From Caulobacterales bacterium (lineage in GTDB: Bacteria > Pseudomonadota > Alphaproteobacteria > Caulobacterales > Caulobacteraceae), in NCBI GenBank assembly GCA_017302105.1, contig JAFLCS010000001.1:186001-250000 (forward strand): a DNA stretch of 64,000 nucleotides, written 5' to 3'. The notes under the pieces were generated by a model. That model saw only the letters and a list, made by a program, of their open reading frames with translations, made no database searches and was not told the DNA's origin. Shown piece by piece: positions 19,241 to 27,035 of this stretch (positions are counted from its first letter, which is position 1; every line of letters begins with the position of its first letter). Position numbers and translations under genes: made by a program.

Positions 19241-19527
19241 CCGGCGGCGTTGACTGGATGCTCTGGGCGAGCTGGGCCGTCACGGGCCTCGGCCTTGGTC
19301 TGTTCGTGGTCAGCCTGTTCCAGCGCGATGACCCGATCCGGCGTCAGCGCCTCCAGGACACGGCCATTGTGCTGATCTTCGCCGGCGTCCTGGCTCGCGT
19401 CGCCATGGCCCCGGATCGCACCGTCATCGACTGGCTGCTGGCCGGGATCGCCCTGATCTACATTCCGCTGGGCCTGTATCGGCTCAGCCGCACCCAACGC
19501 CATATCGAAGGGGATGACCCGCAATGA
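19237..19527 (+). CDS. Small membrane protein inside the pnt operon (96 aa)
   Basis: A 96-residue protein that I do not recognise, with three predicted hydrophobic segments (about residues 7-24, 42-58 and 65-82), an [12 protein letters not shown] loop and an acidic C-terminus. It starts within the pntAB stop (ATGA) and ends within the pntB start (ATGA). Precise four-base overlaps at both ends make co-translation with the transhydrogenase subunits likely. Function is unknown; an accessory or assembly role for the Pnt complex is an inference. Confidence 0.7.
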   Translation: MTGGVDWMLWASWAVTGLGLGLFVVSLFQRDDPIRRQRLQDTAIVLIFAGVLARVAMAPDRTVIDWLLAGIALIYIPLGLYRLSRTQRHIEGDDPQ

Positions 19528-20939
19528 CCGCCTCGCTCGCGGCCCTGGCCTATCTGGTTTCCGGCGTCCTGTTCATCCTGTCTCTGCGCGGCCTGTCCAG
19601 CCCGGAGACGAGCCGTCAGGGCAATCTTTACGGCATGATCGGCATGGCCCTGGCCATCGCCACCACCTTGTTGACCCTGCTGGCACAAGGCCTTCTGGAC
19701 CTCACCACCGTGGGCCTGATCGGCGGCGGCGTCGCGGTTGGCGGCGGCCTGGGTGCCGTGATCGCGCGCAAGGTCGCCATGACCCAGATGCCGCAACTGG
19801 TTGCCGCCTTCCACAGCCTGGTCGGTCTGGCCGCCTGTCTCGTCGCGGTCGGCGCCGTCTATGCGCCCGAGGCCTTCCACATCGCCACTCCGTCCGGCGG
19901 CATCAAGACCCTGTCGATCATCGAGCTGAGCCTGGGGGTCGCTATCGGGGCCATCACCTTCACCGGCTCGGTCATCGCCTTCGCCAAGCTGAACGGCAAT
20001 ATGAGCGGCGCGCCGATCATCCTGCCGGCGCGGCACTTGATCAATATTGCGCTGGGCCTGGGGCTGGTGCTGCTGATCGGTGTCATGATCGGCTCGGGCG
20101 GCGAACAGACCTGGGCCTTCTGGGGCGTCTTCGTCATCGCCCTGATCCTGGGCGTGACCCTGATCATCCCGATCGGCGGGGCCGATATGCCGGTCGTGGT
20201 CTCGATGCTGAACAGCTATTCGGGCTGGGCCGCAGCGGCGCTGGGCTTCACGCTGGAGAATATCGCCCTGATCATCACCGGGGCCCTGGTCGGCTCATCC
20301 GGCGCCATCCTCAGCTACATCATGTGCAAGGGGATGAACCGCTCCTTCTTCAGCGTCATCCTGGGCGGCTTCGGCGGCGATGCCGGACCCGCCGGCGACG
20401 GCAAGGTCGAGACCCGCCCGGTCAAACAGGGCTCGGCCGACGACGCGGCCTTCATTATGAAAAACGCCTCCAAGGTCATCATCGTGCCCGGCTACGGCAT
20501 GGCGGTGGCCCAGGCCCAGCACGCGCTCAGAGAAATGGCCGATCGCCTGAAAGAAGAAGGCGTGGAGGTCAAATACGCCATCCACCCGGTGGCCGGCCGG
20601 ATGCCGGGCCATATGAACGTGCTCCTGGCCGAAGCCAACGTGCCCTATGACGAGGTGTTCGAGCTGGAGGATATCAACTCTGAATTCTCCTCGGCCGACG
20701 TCGCCTTCGTCATCGGCGCCAATGACGTCACCAACCCCGCCGCCAAGACCGACCCGACTAGCGCCATCTACGGGATGCCGATCCTGGACGTGGAAAAGGC
20801 CGGCACTGTCCTGTTCGTCAAGCGCGGCATGGCGGCCGGCTATGCGGGCGTCGAGAACGAGCTGTTCTTCCGCGACAACACCATGATGCTGTTCGCCGAT
20901 GCGAAGAAGATGGTCGAGGGGATTGTGAAGGGGCTTTAG
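19524..20939 (+). CDS. pntB: NAD(P) transhydrogenase subunit beta
   Basis: A 471-residue beta subunit. The N-terminal half is membrane-embedded (about nine hydrophobic segments) and the C-terminal domain III binds NADP(H), with the motif VIIVPGYGMAVAQAQH, YAIHPVAGRMPGHMNVLLAEA and VIGANDVTNPAAK. The enzyme couples hydride transfer from NADH to NADP+ to proton movement. It ends the pnt operon. A short hairpin at 20951-20967 follows, without a T-run. Confidence 0.97.
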   Translation: MTASLAALAYLVSGVLFILSLRGLSSPETSRQGNLYGMIGMALAIATTLLTLLAQGLLDLTTVGLIGGGVAVGGGLGAVIARKVAMTQMPQLVAAFHSLVGLAACLVAVGAVYAPEAFHIATPSGGIKTLSIIELSLGVAIGAITFTGSVIAFAKLNGNMSGAPIILPARHLINIALGLGLVLLIGVMIGSGGEQTWAFWGVFVIALILGVTLIIPIGGADMPVVVSMLNSYSGWAAAALGFTLENIALIITGALVGSSGAILSYIMCKGMNRSFFSVILGGFGGDAGPAGDGKVETRPVKQGSADDAAFIMKNASKVIIVPGYGMAVAQAQHALREMADRLKEEGVEVKYAIHPVAGRMPGHMNVLLAEANVPYDEVFELEDINSEFSSADVAFVIGANDVTNPAAKTDPTSAIYGMPILDVEKAGTVLFVKRGMAAGYAGVENELFFRDNTMMLFADAKKMVEGIVKGL

Positions 20940-20950
20940 GCTCCGCCCGA

Positions 20951-20967
20951 GAACGCCTTGGGCGTTC
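20951..20967 (+). terminator. Possible weak terminator hairpin after pntB
   Basis: Arms GAACGCC and GGCGTTC form a perfect 7-base stem with a 3-base loop, twelve bases after the pntB stop. There is no T-run, so Rho-independent termination is doubtful. Confidence 0.35.
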
Positions 20968-21003
20968 AGCCGTTAGGCTGTGAGAACATCTCTGGAGTTG
21001 CTC

Positions 21004-21711
21004 ATGCGCCTGTCCGCCATGGTCTTTGTAGTTTCCGCCGCCGCCCTGATCGCCGCTTGCCAGCCGCAGGGGGAGGGGGGCGATGCGGCCCAGGCACCGG
21101 CCCCGCCGCCGCCGGCGGGAGACACGGCCGAGGCCGCGCCGTTTGATCTGCTGCGCGCCGAGGGGGCGCAGGTGAACTGGATCGAGGCCCAGATCGGGCC
21201 GGCCCGAACGGTGGTGGCGGGCGAGCGTGAGTATGACATCGGCGACTGTACGGTGCGGATGCAGGCCGAGGACGAAGTCGTCACCGGCTATGCCGTACCG
21301 ATGAGCGCCGCCTGCGCAAGCCTGGTGCTGCCGGTGCTGGCCCACTACGGCCTGCCCGAGACGGTGGAGATGACCTTCGGCCAGTTCGCCCAGGCCCGCA
21401 CCAACCCGGCCTTCCGGGCCGACTGTCTGCATCTGTGCGGCAATGCGGCGGACCCGTGGGTCTATCTGGAAAGTCCCGGCCCGCGCGTGACACCCGGCAT
21501 CCGCGCCTCGGCCCCGCTGGTCGACGGGGACATCATCGACGCCTCCTTCGACCTGCGCGACCGGATGCGAGCCGAGCACGGCGACGACTACGTCATCGAC
21601 GGCCGCTTCAACTGCGACGAGGCCTGGTCTGCTGCCGGCCGCGAAACCCTGGCCCCGTTCCGCATTCAGGAAATCGAGGTCGGCTATACGCCGATCGAGC
21701 GTTGCGACTAG
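21004..21711 (+). CDS. Hypothetical lipoprotein
   Basis: A 235-residue protein with a lipoprotein signal peptide (MRLSAMVFVVSAAALIAAC, lipobox IAAC, Cys19), followed by a proline/alanine-rich linker. The mature part contains six or more cysteines, including CTVRM, CAS, CLHLC and CDEAW, suggesting disulfides in the periplasm. I do not recognise a family. The start is ATG 21004, because the longer frame (20980) places residues before the signal peptide. It appears monocistronic, 64 bases after pntB. Confidence 0.75.
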   Translation: MRLSAMVFVVSAAALIAACQPQGEGGDAAQAPAPPPPAGDTAEAAPFDLLRAEGAQVNWIEAQIGPARTVVAGEREYDIGDCTVRMQAEDEVVTGYAVPMSAACASLVLPVLAHYGLPETVEMTFGQFAQARTNPAFRADCLHLCGNAADPWVYLESPGPRVTPGIRASAPLVDGDIIDASFDLRDRMRAEHGDDYVIDGRFNCDEAWSAAGRETLAPFRIQEIEVGYTPIERCD

Positions 21712-21848
21712 GGCGGTGCCGGGCGGTCTGTGAAAAATACAGTCCGGATCGTCCGGAGAGCGGGCGGTCGATGCGAAGGATCCGGCGAGCAGTCTAGGCG
21801 CGAATGGCCGGGCGAGGATGACGGCCCGTCGGGAACAGGATGTCCCCC

Positions 21849-21868
21849 ATGAATTCAGGCAAATTCAT
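21849..21868. promoter_or_regulatory. Inverted repeat upstream of the acyltransferase gene
   Basis: Arms ATGAATT and AATTCAT are separated by six bases, about 77 bases before the acyltransferase start. This AT-rich inverted repeat stands out in a GC-rich gap of 233 bases (21712-21944), which otherwise shows nothing I can name. Confidence 0.3.
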
Positions 21869-21944
21869 CTCCTGCGACCGGCGATAGATCTCGGCTTTTC
21901 AGAGCCTCTGTTCGTGCGACGCCGGCGGCGCTAATGCTGAACCC

Positions 21945-23048
21945 ATGAGCCACACCGTCGCCCAGCCCCGCTTTCTCGCCCTGGACGCCTTGCGCGGGGC
22001 GCTGGCCCTGTTTGTGGTGCTGTTTCACCTGCCCGTCGCCAGCCATCTGCGCGACCTGCCGCTGGTCATGCACGGCTATCTGGTGGTGGACTATTTCTTT
22101 GTCCTGTCGGGCTTTGTCATCGCCCATTCCTATGGTCAGAGGATCAACGACGCGGTCCAGGGGCGCGATTTCCTCATCAAGCGCGTGGCGCGGGTGTGGC
22201 CGCTGCACGCCGTCATGCTGGGGGCCTTTGTCGCGCTTGAGGTCGTGCGCGCCCTGACCCATTTCGACGCCGTGCCCCCCTTCACCGGAGATCGCGCTCC
22301 GGGCGGCATCCTCACCAATCTTCTGATGGTCCAGGCTCTGGGTACCGAGGACAGCCAGACCTGGAACGGTCCGGCCTGGGCGGTGTCGGCCGAGATGCTC
22401 TGCTACGTCGTTTTCGCAGGCCTGATCCTGTGGGCGCGCCGGTGGTCCCTGATCCTGGCCGGGCTGATGGCCACGATCGGGCTGGCGATCCTGATCCTTT
22501 ATGCCCCGCCCGAGCCCTGGGCGGCCTGGATGAACACGACCTGGCGCACCGGCTGGGCACGAGCGCTGTACGGCTTCTTCCTGGGCGTGGTGGTTTACCG
22601 GATCTGGACGGTCAGGCCCCCGACCGGACGCGGCTGGCAGGAGACCGGTCTGATTTTGATCGCCCTGGCCTTCATCTGGGTCGCCGTCGGACCGTGGACG
22701 GTGCTGGCCAGCCTGGTCTTTGCGCCACTGGTCTGGGTGCTGGCCGGGGATCGCGGCCGGGTGGCCCGCGCCTTGACCTGGGCGCCGCTGGTCAAGCTGG
22801 GGGACATCTCCTACGGCGTCTATCTGATCCATATGTTCATCATCACCCTGATGGTGATTGCGGCGCGCAAGCTGGATCTGATGCACGACCGGCGCATCGA
22901 CCTGGGTTCGGTGTGGCTAAACGATCTGCTGATGCTGGTGTTCCTGGCCGTCGTCATCGGCCTGGCCGCCCTATCCTACCGCTTCATCGAAATGCCCGCG
23001 CGCGATGCGGTTTCAGCTTGGCTCAAGCGGCGTTCTCGGCCTTCATAG
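21945..23048 (+). CDS. Acyltransferase 3 (OafA/YrhL-like) membrane protein
   Basis: A 367-residue integral membrane acyltransferase with about ten hydrophobic segments. The N-terminus has LDALRGALALFVVLFHLPV, with the conserved Arg and His of the family, and then DYFFVLSGFVIAHSYGQR. The C-terminus has SYGVYLIHMFII and YRFIEMPAR. Such enzymes O-acylate extracellular sugars or lipids; the substrate here is unknown. The family's extra SGNH domain is absent. It is followed after three bases by a DUF1801 gene, probably co-transcribed. Confidence 0.9.
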   Translation: MSHTVAQPRFLALDALRGALALFVVLFHLPVASHLRDLPLVMHGYLVVDYFFVLSGFVIAHSYGQRINDAVQGRDFLIKRVARVWPLHAVMLGAFVALEVVRALTHFDAVPPFTGDRAPGGILTNLLMVQALGTEDSQTWNGPAWAVSAEMLCYVVFAGLILWARRWSLILAGLMATIGLAILILYAPPEPWAAWMNTTWRTGWARALYGFFLGVVVYRIWTVRPPTGRGWQETGLILIALAFIWVAVGPWTVLASLVFAPLVWVLAGDRGRVARALTWAPLVKLGDISYGVYLIHMFIITLMVIAARKLDLMHDRRIDLGSVWLNDLLMLVFLAVVIGLAALSYRFIEMPARDAVSAWLKRRSRPS

Positions 23049-23051
23049 GCC

Positions 23052-23459
23052 ATGGCTTCCGAACCCAAGACCCGCCCGACCGACGCCTCGGTCGAGGATT
23101 TCATCGCCGCCGTTGAAAATCCCGTGCGCCGGGCCGACGCCGAGGTGGTCTGCGCGATGCTTGCAGAGGTCACGGGCGAAAAGCCGGTGATGTGGGGGCC
23201 CTCGATCATCGGCTTCGGCAGCTACCCGGGCCCGACCGGCGACTGGCCCATCGCCGGCTTTTCGCCGCGCAAGGCCCAGACGGTGCTCTATATCGTCGGC
23301 TTCAAGGGCCAGGAGGCGCTGCTGGCCCGGCTCGGCAAGCATTCGGTCAGCGTGGCGTGTCTGTACGTCAAGAAACTGGCCGATGTGGACCTGGATGTCC
23401 TGCGTCAGATCGCCGAAGCCAGCGTCGCGGACACCCGCGCCCGTTATCCGGCTTGCTGA
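23052..23459 (+). CDS. DUF1801 domain protein
   Basis: A 135-residue soluble protein of the DUF1801 (YdhG-like) family. It has the usual N-terminal SVEDFIAAVENPVRRADAE and central MWGPSIIGFGSY, followed by FSPRKAQTVLYI. Function is unknown. It begins three bases after the acyltransferase stop and ends two bases before a convergent gene. Family recognition is good. Confidence 0.85.
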   Translation: MASEPKTRPTDASVEDFIAAVENPVRRADAEVVCAMLAEVTGEKPVMWGPSIIGFGSYPGPTGDWPIAGFSPRKAQTVLYIVGFKGQEALLARLGKHSVSVACLYVKKLADVDLDVLRQIAEASVADTRARYPAC

Positions 23460-23461
23460 GT

Positions 23462-23710
23462 TCAGGCCGCCGCCGCATAGGCCGGCTCGGACGTGGCCCA
23501 GCCGCGCGCCTCAGCCCACAGGTCGTCCTCCTCGCCGTAGCGACCGGCTCGGGAAGCCGGCAGGACGTCGACGATCTGCTCCTCGATCGGGTCCCAGACC
23601 ACGCACAGATCGCGATCCGGCCCTTCACAGGGCGTCACCACCAGGCCATCGAGCCGACGCACCGCCCGGCGACCGCGCGAAACCAGTGAACGAAGCAGCG
23701 ATTGGGCCAT
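23462..23710 (-). CDS. Small hypothetical protein (82 aa)
   Basis: An 82-residue cytoplasmic protein that I do not recognise. The N-terminus is very basic (MAQSLLRSLVSRGRRAVRRLD), followed by a compact segment with CVVWDPIEEQIVDVL and an acidic, aromatic C-terminal part with EEDDLWAEARGW. The start is ATG 23710 with an AAGGAGAG-type Shine-Dalgarno. It is divergent, with 69 bases between, from a WYL regulator, a layout typical of a regulator and its target. No function is claimed. Confidence 0.6.
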   Translation of the reverse strand: MAQSLLRSLVSRGRRAVRRLDGLVVTPCEGPDRDLCVVWDPIEEQIVDVLPASRAGRYGEEDDLWAEARGWATSEPAYAAAA

Positions 23711-23722
23711 TGATGTCTCTCC

Positions 23723-23751
23723 TTGGCGTTCCGTGAGAACAGACCTAGAAT
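23723..23751 (+). promoter_or_regulatory. Candidate promoter of the WYL regulator
   Basis: TTGGCGT at 23723-23729 and CCTAGAAT at 23744-23751 are spaced 14 bases and resemble the Caulobacter consensus at both elements. They lie within the 69-base divergent region. Confidence 0.45.
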
Positions 23752-23779
23752 AAACGCACGACAAAATCGGACGTTCCCA

Positions 23780-24766
23780 ATGAGACACGACAAGGCGGCC
23801 ATCGTTCTGGATCTGGCGCGGCGCATGGCCGCCTCAGCCGAGGGTCTGACACTGGACGATATGGCGCGCGACCTGGAGGTCGGTCGTCGCACCGCCGAAC
23901 GGTTGCGCGATGCGGTGCTGTATCTGTTTCCTCAGGCTGAGGAGGTGTCCGATCCGCCGACCAAGCGCTGGCGCATCCGTGACGGCCTGTCGGCCTTTCA
24001 GCAGGCCCCGACCACCACCGAGCTGCTGGAGCTGACCAAGGCGGCCGAAACCCTGCGCCGCCAGGGCGAGGGGGGACGCGCCACCGCCCTGGAAACGCTG
24101 GAGCTGAAAATCCGCGCCGCCATGCGTTCGACCGCCCTGAACCGGATCGCACCGGATCTCGAGGCTCTGGTCCGGGCCGAAACCATCGCCGTCCAGGCCG
24201 GGCCCCGTCCGTTCGAGGACGAAACCACCCTGGCGGCGATCCGTCACGCCATCATGGCCGGCGTGGCCATCAGCTTCATCTATAACCGGGGTTCAAGGCC
24301 CGGAGAGCGGCGCGAGGTCGCACCGTGCGGCCTGATGTTTGGACGCGCCAACTATCTGGTCGCCGCCGAGATCGGCTCGGACCAGCCCAAGACCTTCCGC
24401 CTGGACGGCGTGGCCGATATCCAGGTCCTGTCGCGTCCCGCCGCCCCGCCCGAGGGCTTTGATCTGACCGCCTTCGCAAACCGGTCTTTCGGCATCTACC
24501 AGGATGCCGTCGAAGACGTGGAACTCATCGTCTTGCCGGCCGCCGCCGCAGAGGCCCGCGTCTGGCGCTTCCATCCGACCCAGACTCTGGTCGACAATGC
24601 CGATGGGTCCGTCACCGTGCGGTTCTCGGCCAGCGGAATGCGAGAGCTGGCGTGGCATTTGTTCACCTGGGGTGAAAACGTGCGGGTGATCGGGCCTGAA
24701 AGGCTCGAACAGGCCATGGCCGATGCCCTGTCCGAAGCCGACAGGGCCCACCGCGCCGGTTCCTGA
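23780..24766 (+). CDS. WYL-domain transcriptional regulator (DeoR-type HTH)
   Basis: A 328-residue regulator with an N-terminal helix-turn-helix (LTLDDMARDLEVGRRTAERLRDAV, about residues 22-45) and a WYL-type sensing domain (about 150-240), in which the region VAISFIYNRGSRPGERREVAPCGLMF replaces the usual WYL core. The C-terminal WCX-like part is ELAWHLFTWGENVRVIGPERL. Such proteins bind DNA and respond to nucleic acid or nucleotide ligands. The start is ATG 23780; upstream codons overlap the promoter. Its target could be the divergent small gene or itself. Confidence 0.87.
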   Translation: MRHDKAAIVLDLARRMAASAEGLTLDDMARDLEVGRRTAERLRDAVLYLFPQAEEVSDPPTKRWRIRDGLSAFQQAPTTTELLELTKAAETLRRQGEGGRATALETLELKIRAAMRSTALNRIAPDLEALVRAETIAVQAGPRPFEDETTLAAIRHAIMAGVAISFIYNRGSRPGERREVAPCGLMFGRANYLVAAEIGSDQPKTFRLDGVADIQVLSRPAAPPEGFDLTAFANRSFGIYQDAVEDVELIVLPAAAAEARVWRFHPTQTLVDNADGSVTVRFSASGMRELAWHLFTWGENVRVIGPERLEQAMADALSEADRAHRAGS

Positions 24767-24874
24767 CGGCAAGCCGACCCATCCGGCGCAAAGCCGTATG
24801 CGACAAATGGTTCCCGGGGTGCGACATTCCGTCAGGTTCAGTCAGCCGCTCAGGCCGGGCATAGACAGCTCCAG

Positions 24875-24892
24875 GCCGGGGATGACCCCGGC
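24875..24892 (+). terminator. Hairpin between the WYL gene and the first M23 gene
   Basis: GCCGGGG and CCCCGGC form a 7-base stem with loop ATGA, followed by TTGTCT. The T-run is weak, so termination is possible but uncertain. The rest of the 192-base gap (24767-24958) shows nothing clear. Confidence 0.35.
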
Positions 24893-24958
24893 TTGTCTAG
24901 CGGTTCCAGAGCGTTCCGCCCCACTCGACTGACGCAAAACAGCAGCCGGAGCGCGGGC

Positions 24959-25609
24959 TTGTCCTCTTCTTTTCTGAATAACTTCAAGGCGATGTCCCTT
25001 TCCGGTTTCGCCGCGGCGGCCGTTGTGATGGCCGCGCCTGCCCAGGCCTCTGAAGTCAGCACCGCGCCGGTCGAGGCGTCCGTCCCCGCCGTACACACCA
25101 TCGCCTTCGCTGCCCCGATCCAGGGTTATTCAGTAAATTCCCGGTTTGGCCTGCGTCGCCTGTCGTTCGAGCGTCGTGCCCGGATGCATGAGGGCCTGGA
25201 CTATGCCGCCCCGTCCGGCACGCCGATCCTGGCTGCGGCGGATGGCCGCGTCCTGCGTACCGGAACCTCGTCGTCCTACGGCCGCTTCGTCGAGGTCCAG
25301 CACGCCAACGGCGTGACCTCCTTCTACGCACACATGAGCCGCATTGGCGCGTCGCAAGGCGATGTGGTCGCCGCCGGCGACACCATCGGTCTGGTTGGAT
25401 CAACCGGCCGCTCGACCGGGGCCCATCTGCATTTCGAGATTCGCCGCGACGGCCAGCAGATCAACCCCGAGAACTTTCTGGGTCAGTCCTTCGCCCTTCA
25501 GGACGTCGCCCCGGAAGCCGACGGCTCCTGGGACGCCCCGGCCTTCTTTGCCAGCGCACCGGTGGCCTTCGGCCCGTTCCGCACCCTGACCCCGGCCTTC
25601 CAGCCCTGA
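24959..25609 (+). CDS. M23-family (LytM) metallopeptidase, copy 1
   Basis: An exported LytM/M23 peptidoglycan endopeptidase-like protein of about 216 residues. Zinc and catalytic residues are present: the first His of NSRFGLRR..RMHEGLDYAAP (HxxxD) and the C-terminal HLHFEIRRDG (HxH). Activity on cross-links or a role in envelope remodelling is inferred from family. The start is uncertain. TTG 24959 gives a signal peptide with a Lys-bearing N-terminus and a GGAG upstream; ATG 24992 gives a shorter one without positive charge. A paralogue follows 165 bases downstream. Confidence 0.8.
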   Translation: MSSSFLNNFKAMSLSGFAAAAVVMAAPAQASEVSTAPVEASVPAVHTIAFAAPIQGYSVNSRFGLRRLSFERRARMHEGLDYAAPSGTPILAAADGRVLRTGTSSSYGRFVEVQHANGVTSFYAHMSRIGASQGDVVAAGDTIGLVGSTGRSTGAHLHFEIRRDGQQINPENFLGQSFALQDVAPEADGSWDAPAFFASAPVAFGPFRTLTPAFQP

Positions 25610-25669
25610 CCCAAAAATCCCCTGCGGGTTGATTCCATCCTAACGATGGGTTAACAGCCGCCCGCCTCC

Positions 25670-25700
25670 GGCCCCGGTAGTCCCGGGGCCGACTGTTTTT
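25670..25700 (+). terminator. Probable terminator between the two M23 genes
   Basis: Arms GGCCCCGG (25670-25677) and CCGGGGCC (25683-25690) make an 8-base GC stem with a 5-base loop, followed after five bases by TTTTT at 25696-25700. It probably ends the first M23 transcript. Confidence 0.5.
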
Positions 25701-25774
25701 CGGCCTTTCCCCGGCCATCGTTTCGTCCCATCCCCGGCCGAAGCGACGACACCGTAGCCAGACCGACCTCCCCC

Positions 25775-26389
25775 ATGATCTCTGCCGCTCGCTCCCTGCT
25801 GTACCGTTTCGGCCAGCTCTCCACCCTCGCCATGGTCGCCGCCCTCGGCATGGCCGCCGCGCCCCGGGCGCTGAGCGCCGTCGAACTGGACGCCGTGGCT
25901 GAAAATGCCCAGCCCGTCGCACCGCCGGTCGTGGCGCGTCCGACGCCCATGGTCCGGGTGATGACCTTTGAGCGCCCGATTGAAGGCCGCCAGATCAATT
26001 CGAACTTCGGCGTGCGCCATCTGGTGGGGGAAGCCCACCCCCGGATGCACCAGGGCGTGGATATTTCCGCCCCCACCGGCGCGCCGGTCCTGGCCTCGGC
26101 CCAGGGCGTCGTGGTCCGCACCGGCTATGACGCCGGTGGCTATGGCAACTTCATCGAGATCCGTCACCCCAACGGCCTGACGACCTTCTACGGTCACCTC
26201 AGCGCCATTGCCGGTGGCATCGCTTCGGGAGCTGAGGTCGATACCGGTCAACCGATCGGCCGCGTCGGCTCGACCGGCTATTCCACAGGTCCGCACCTGC
26301 ACTTCGAGGTGCGGCGTCGCGGTGCTCGCCTGAACCCGGTCGAGTATCTCGGTCGTCAGTTCGTGCTGCGCGGACCCGAACGCGCCTGA
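25775..26389 (+). CDS. M23-family (LytM) metallopeptidase, copy 2
   Basis: A 204-residue exported M23 protein. The N-terminus has a hydrophobic signal segment (residues 10-35, LSTLAMVAALGMAAAPRALS). The catalytic domain keeps HxxxD in RMHQGVDISAPTGAP and HxH in HLHFEVRRRG, plus GNFIEIRHPNGLTTFYGHLS. It closely resembles its neighbour, including the IEGRQINSNFGVRHL start of the domain, so the two are tandem paralogues. Lacking coiled-coil or LysM segments, both are minimal enzymes. It ends four bases before a convergent lipoprotein gene. Confidence 0.88.
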   Translation: MISAARSLLYRFGQLSTLAMVAALGMAAAPRALSAVELDAVAENAQPVAPPVVARPTPMVRVMTFERPIEGRQINSNFGVRHLVGEAHPRMHQGVDISAPTGAPVLASAQGVVVRTGYDAGGYGNFIEIRHPNGLTTFYGHLSAIAGGIASGAEVDTGQPIGRVGSTGYSTGPHLHFEVRRRGARLNPVEYLGRQFVLRGPERA

Positions 26390-26393
26390 AGCC

Positions 26394-26906
26394 CTAGTCC
26401 AGCGTCACATCGGTCATCTGGCCGCCGCGCGTCGTCACACGGCGCATCAGCACGACCGGCTCAGATCCCTGGCTGGTGACCGGCGCAATCAGGAACCAGG
26501 ACCCGGCCGGCAGGCCGGCAAAGCGGAACCGGCCCCCGCCGTCGCACGTCTCCGAACGCACAAAGCCCTGATAGTCGGCCGACGCCTCCGTCACCGACCG
26601 GGCCCGCACGATCGCCGCGGGGATCGCCGCCCGTTCCGTGGAGCCGTACAGGGTCTGGAACCGCTGACGCGTCCAGGGCGTCTCAGGCGTCAAGCCGACC
26701 GATCCGGCGCACGTCCAGCTGCGTCCGCCGCCGGCATAGGCGATCCGGCCCGACACCGAGGCATTACCCGGCACCGTCGACCAGGAAAAGGCCGCCGCAT
26801 CAAAGACAGCGACGCTCGACACAGGCTCAGGGCCGGTCGCACAGGCCGACAGGACGGCCGTGACCGCGAGGGCGGAGGCAGTAGCGAGGGGGCGAAGCTG
26901 AAGCAT
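26394..26906 (-). CDS. Hypothetical lipoprotein
   Basis: A 170-residue lipoprotein: the signal peptide ends with lipobox LSAC (Cys22). The mature part includes two cysteines (WTCAGS and SETCDGGG) and a C-terminal GGRFRFAGLPAGSWFLIAPV segment that resembles the carboxypeptidase-regulatory-like beta fold. No family is assigned with confidence. It is divergent from threonine ammonia-lyase across 129 bases holding a long inverted repeat. Confidence 0.72.
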   Translation of the reverse strand: MLQLRPLATASALAVTAVLSACATGPEPVSSVAVFDAAAFSWSTVPGNASVSGRIAYAGGGRSWTCAGSVGLTPETPWTRQRFQTLYGSTERAAIPAAIVRARSVTEASADYQGFVRSETCDGGGRFRFAGLPAGSWFLIAPVTSQGSEPVVLMRRVTTRGGQMTDVTLD

Positions 26907-26940
26907 GGCAGGTTCCGGCTTGGACAGAGGTGCGGGCTAG

Positions 26941-27004
26941 TTACAACGTCCGCACCTTCACTTGGTTGCAGACGAAAGCAAGGGGCCGATGCCAGACGTT
27001 GTAA
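26941..27004. promoter_or_regulatory. Ten-base inverted repeat in the divergent region before threonine ammonia-lyase
   Basis: TTACAACGTC (26941-26950) and GACGTTGTAA (26995-27004) are perfect inverted copies 44 bases apart. They flank the region where both divergent promoters should lie, as paired operator half-sites or looping sites would. Confidence 0.4.
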
Positions 27005-27035
27005 GCGACCGCGACCGGCTCTAGTTTCCGCGCCC

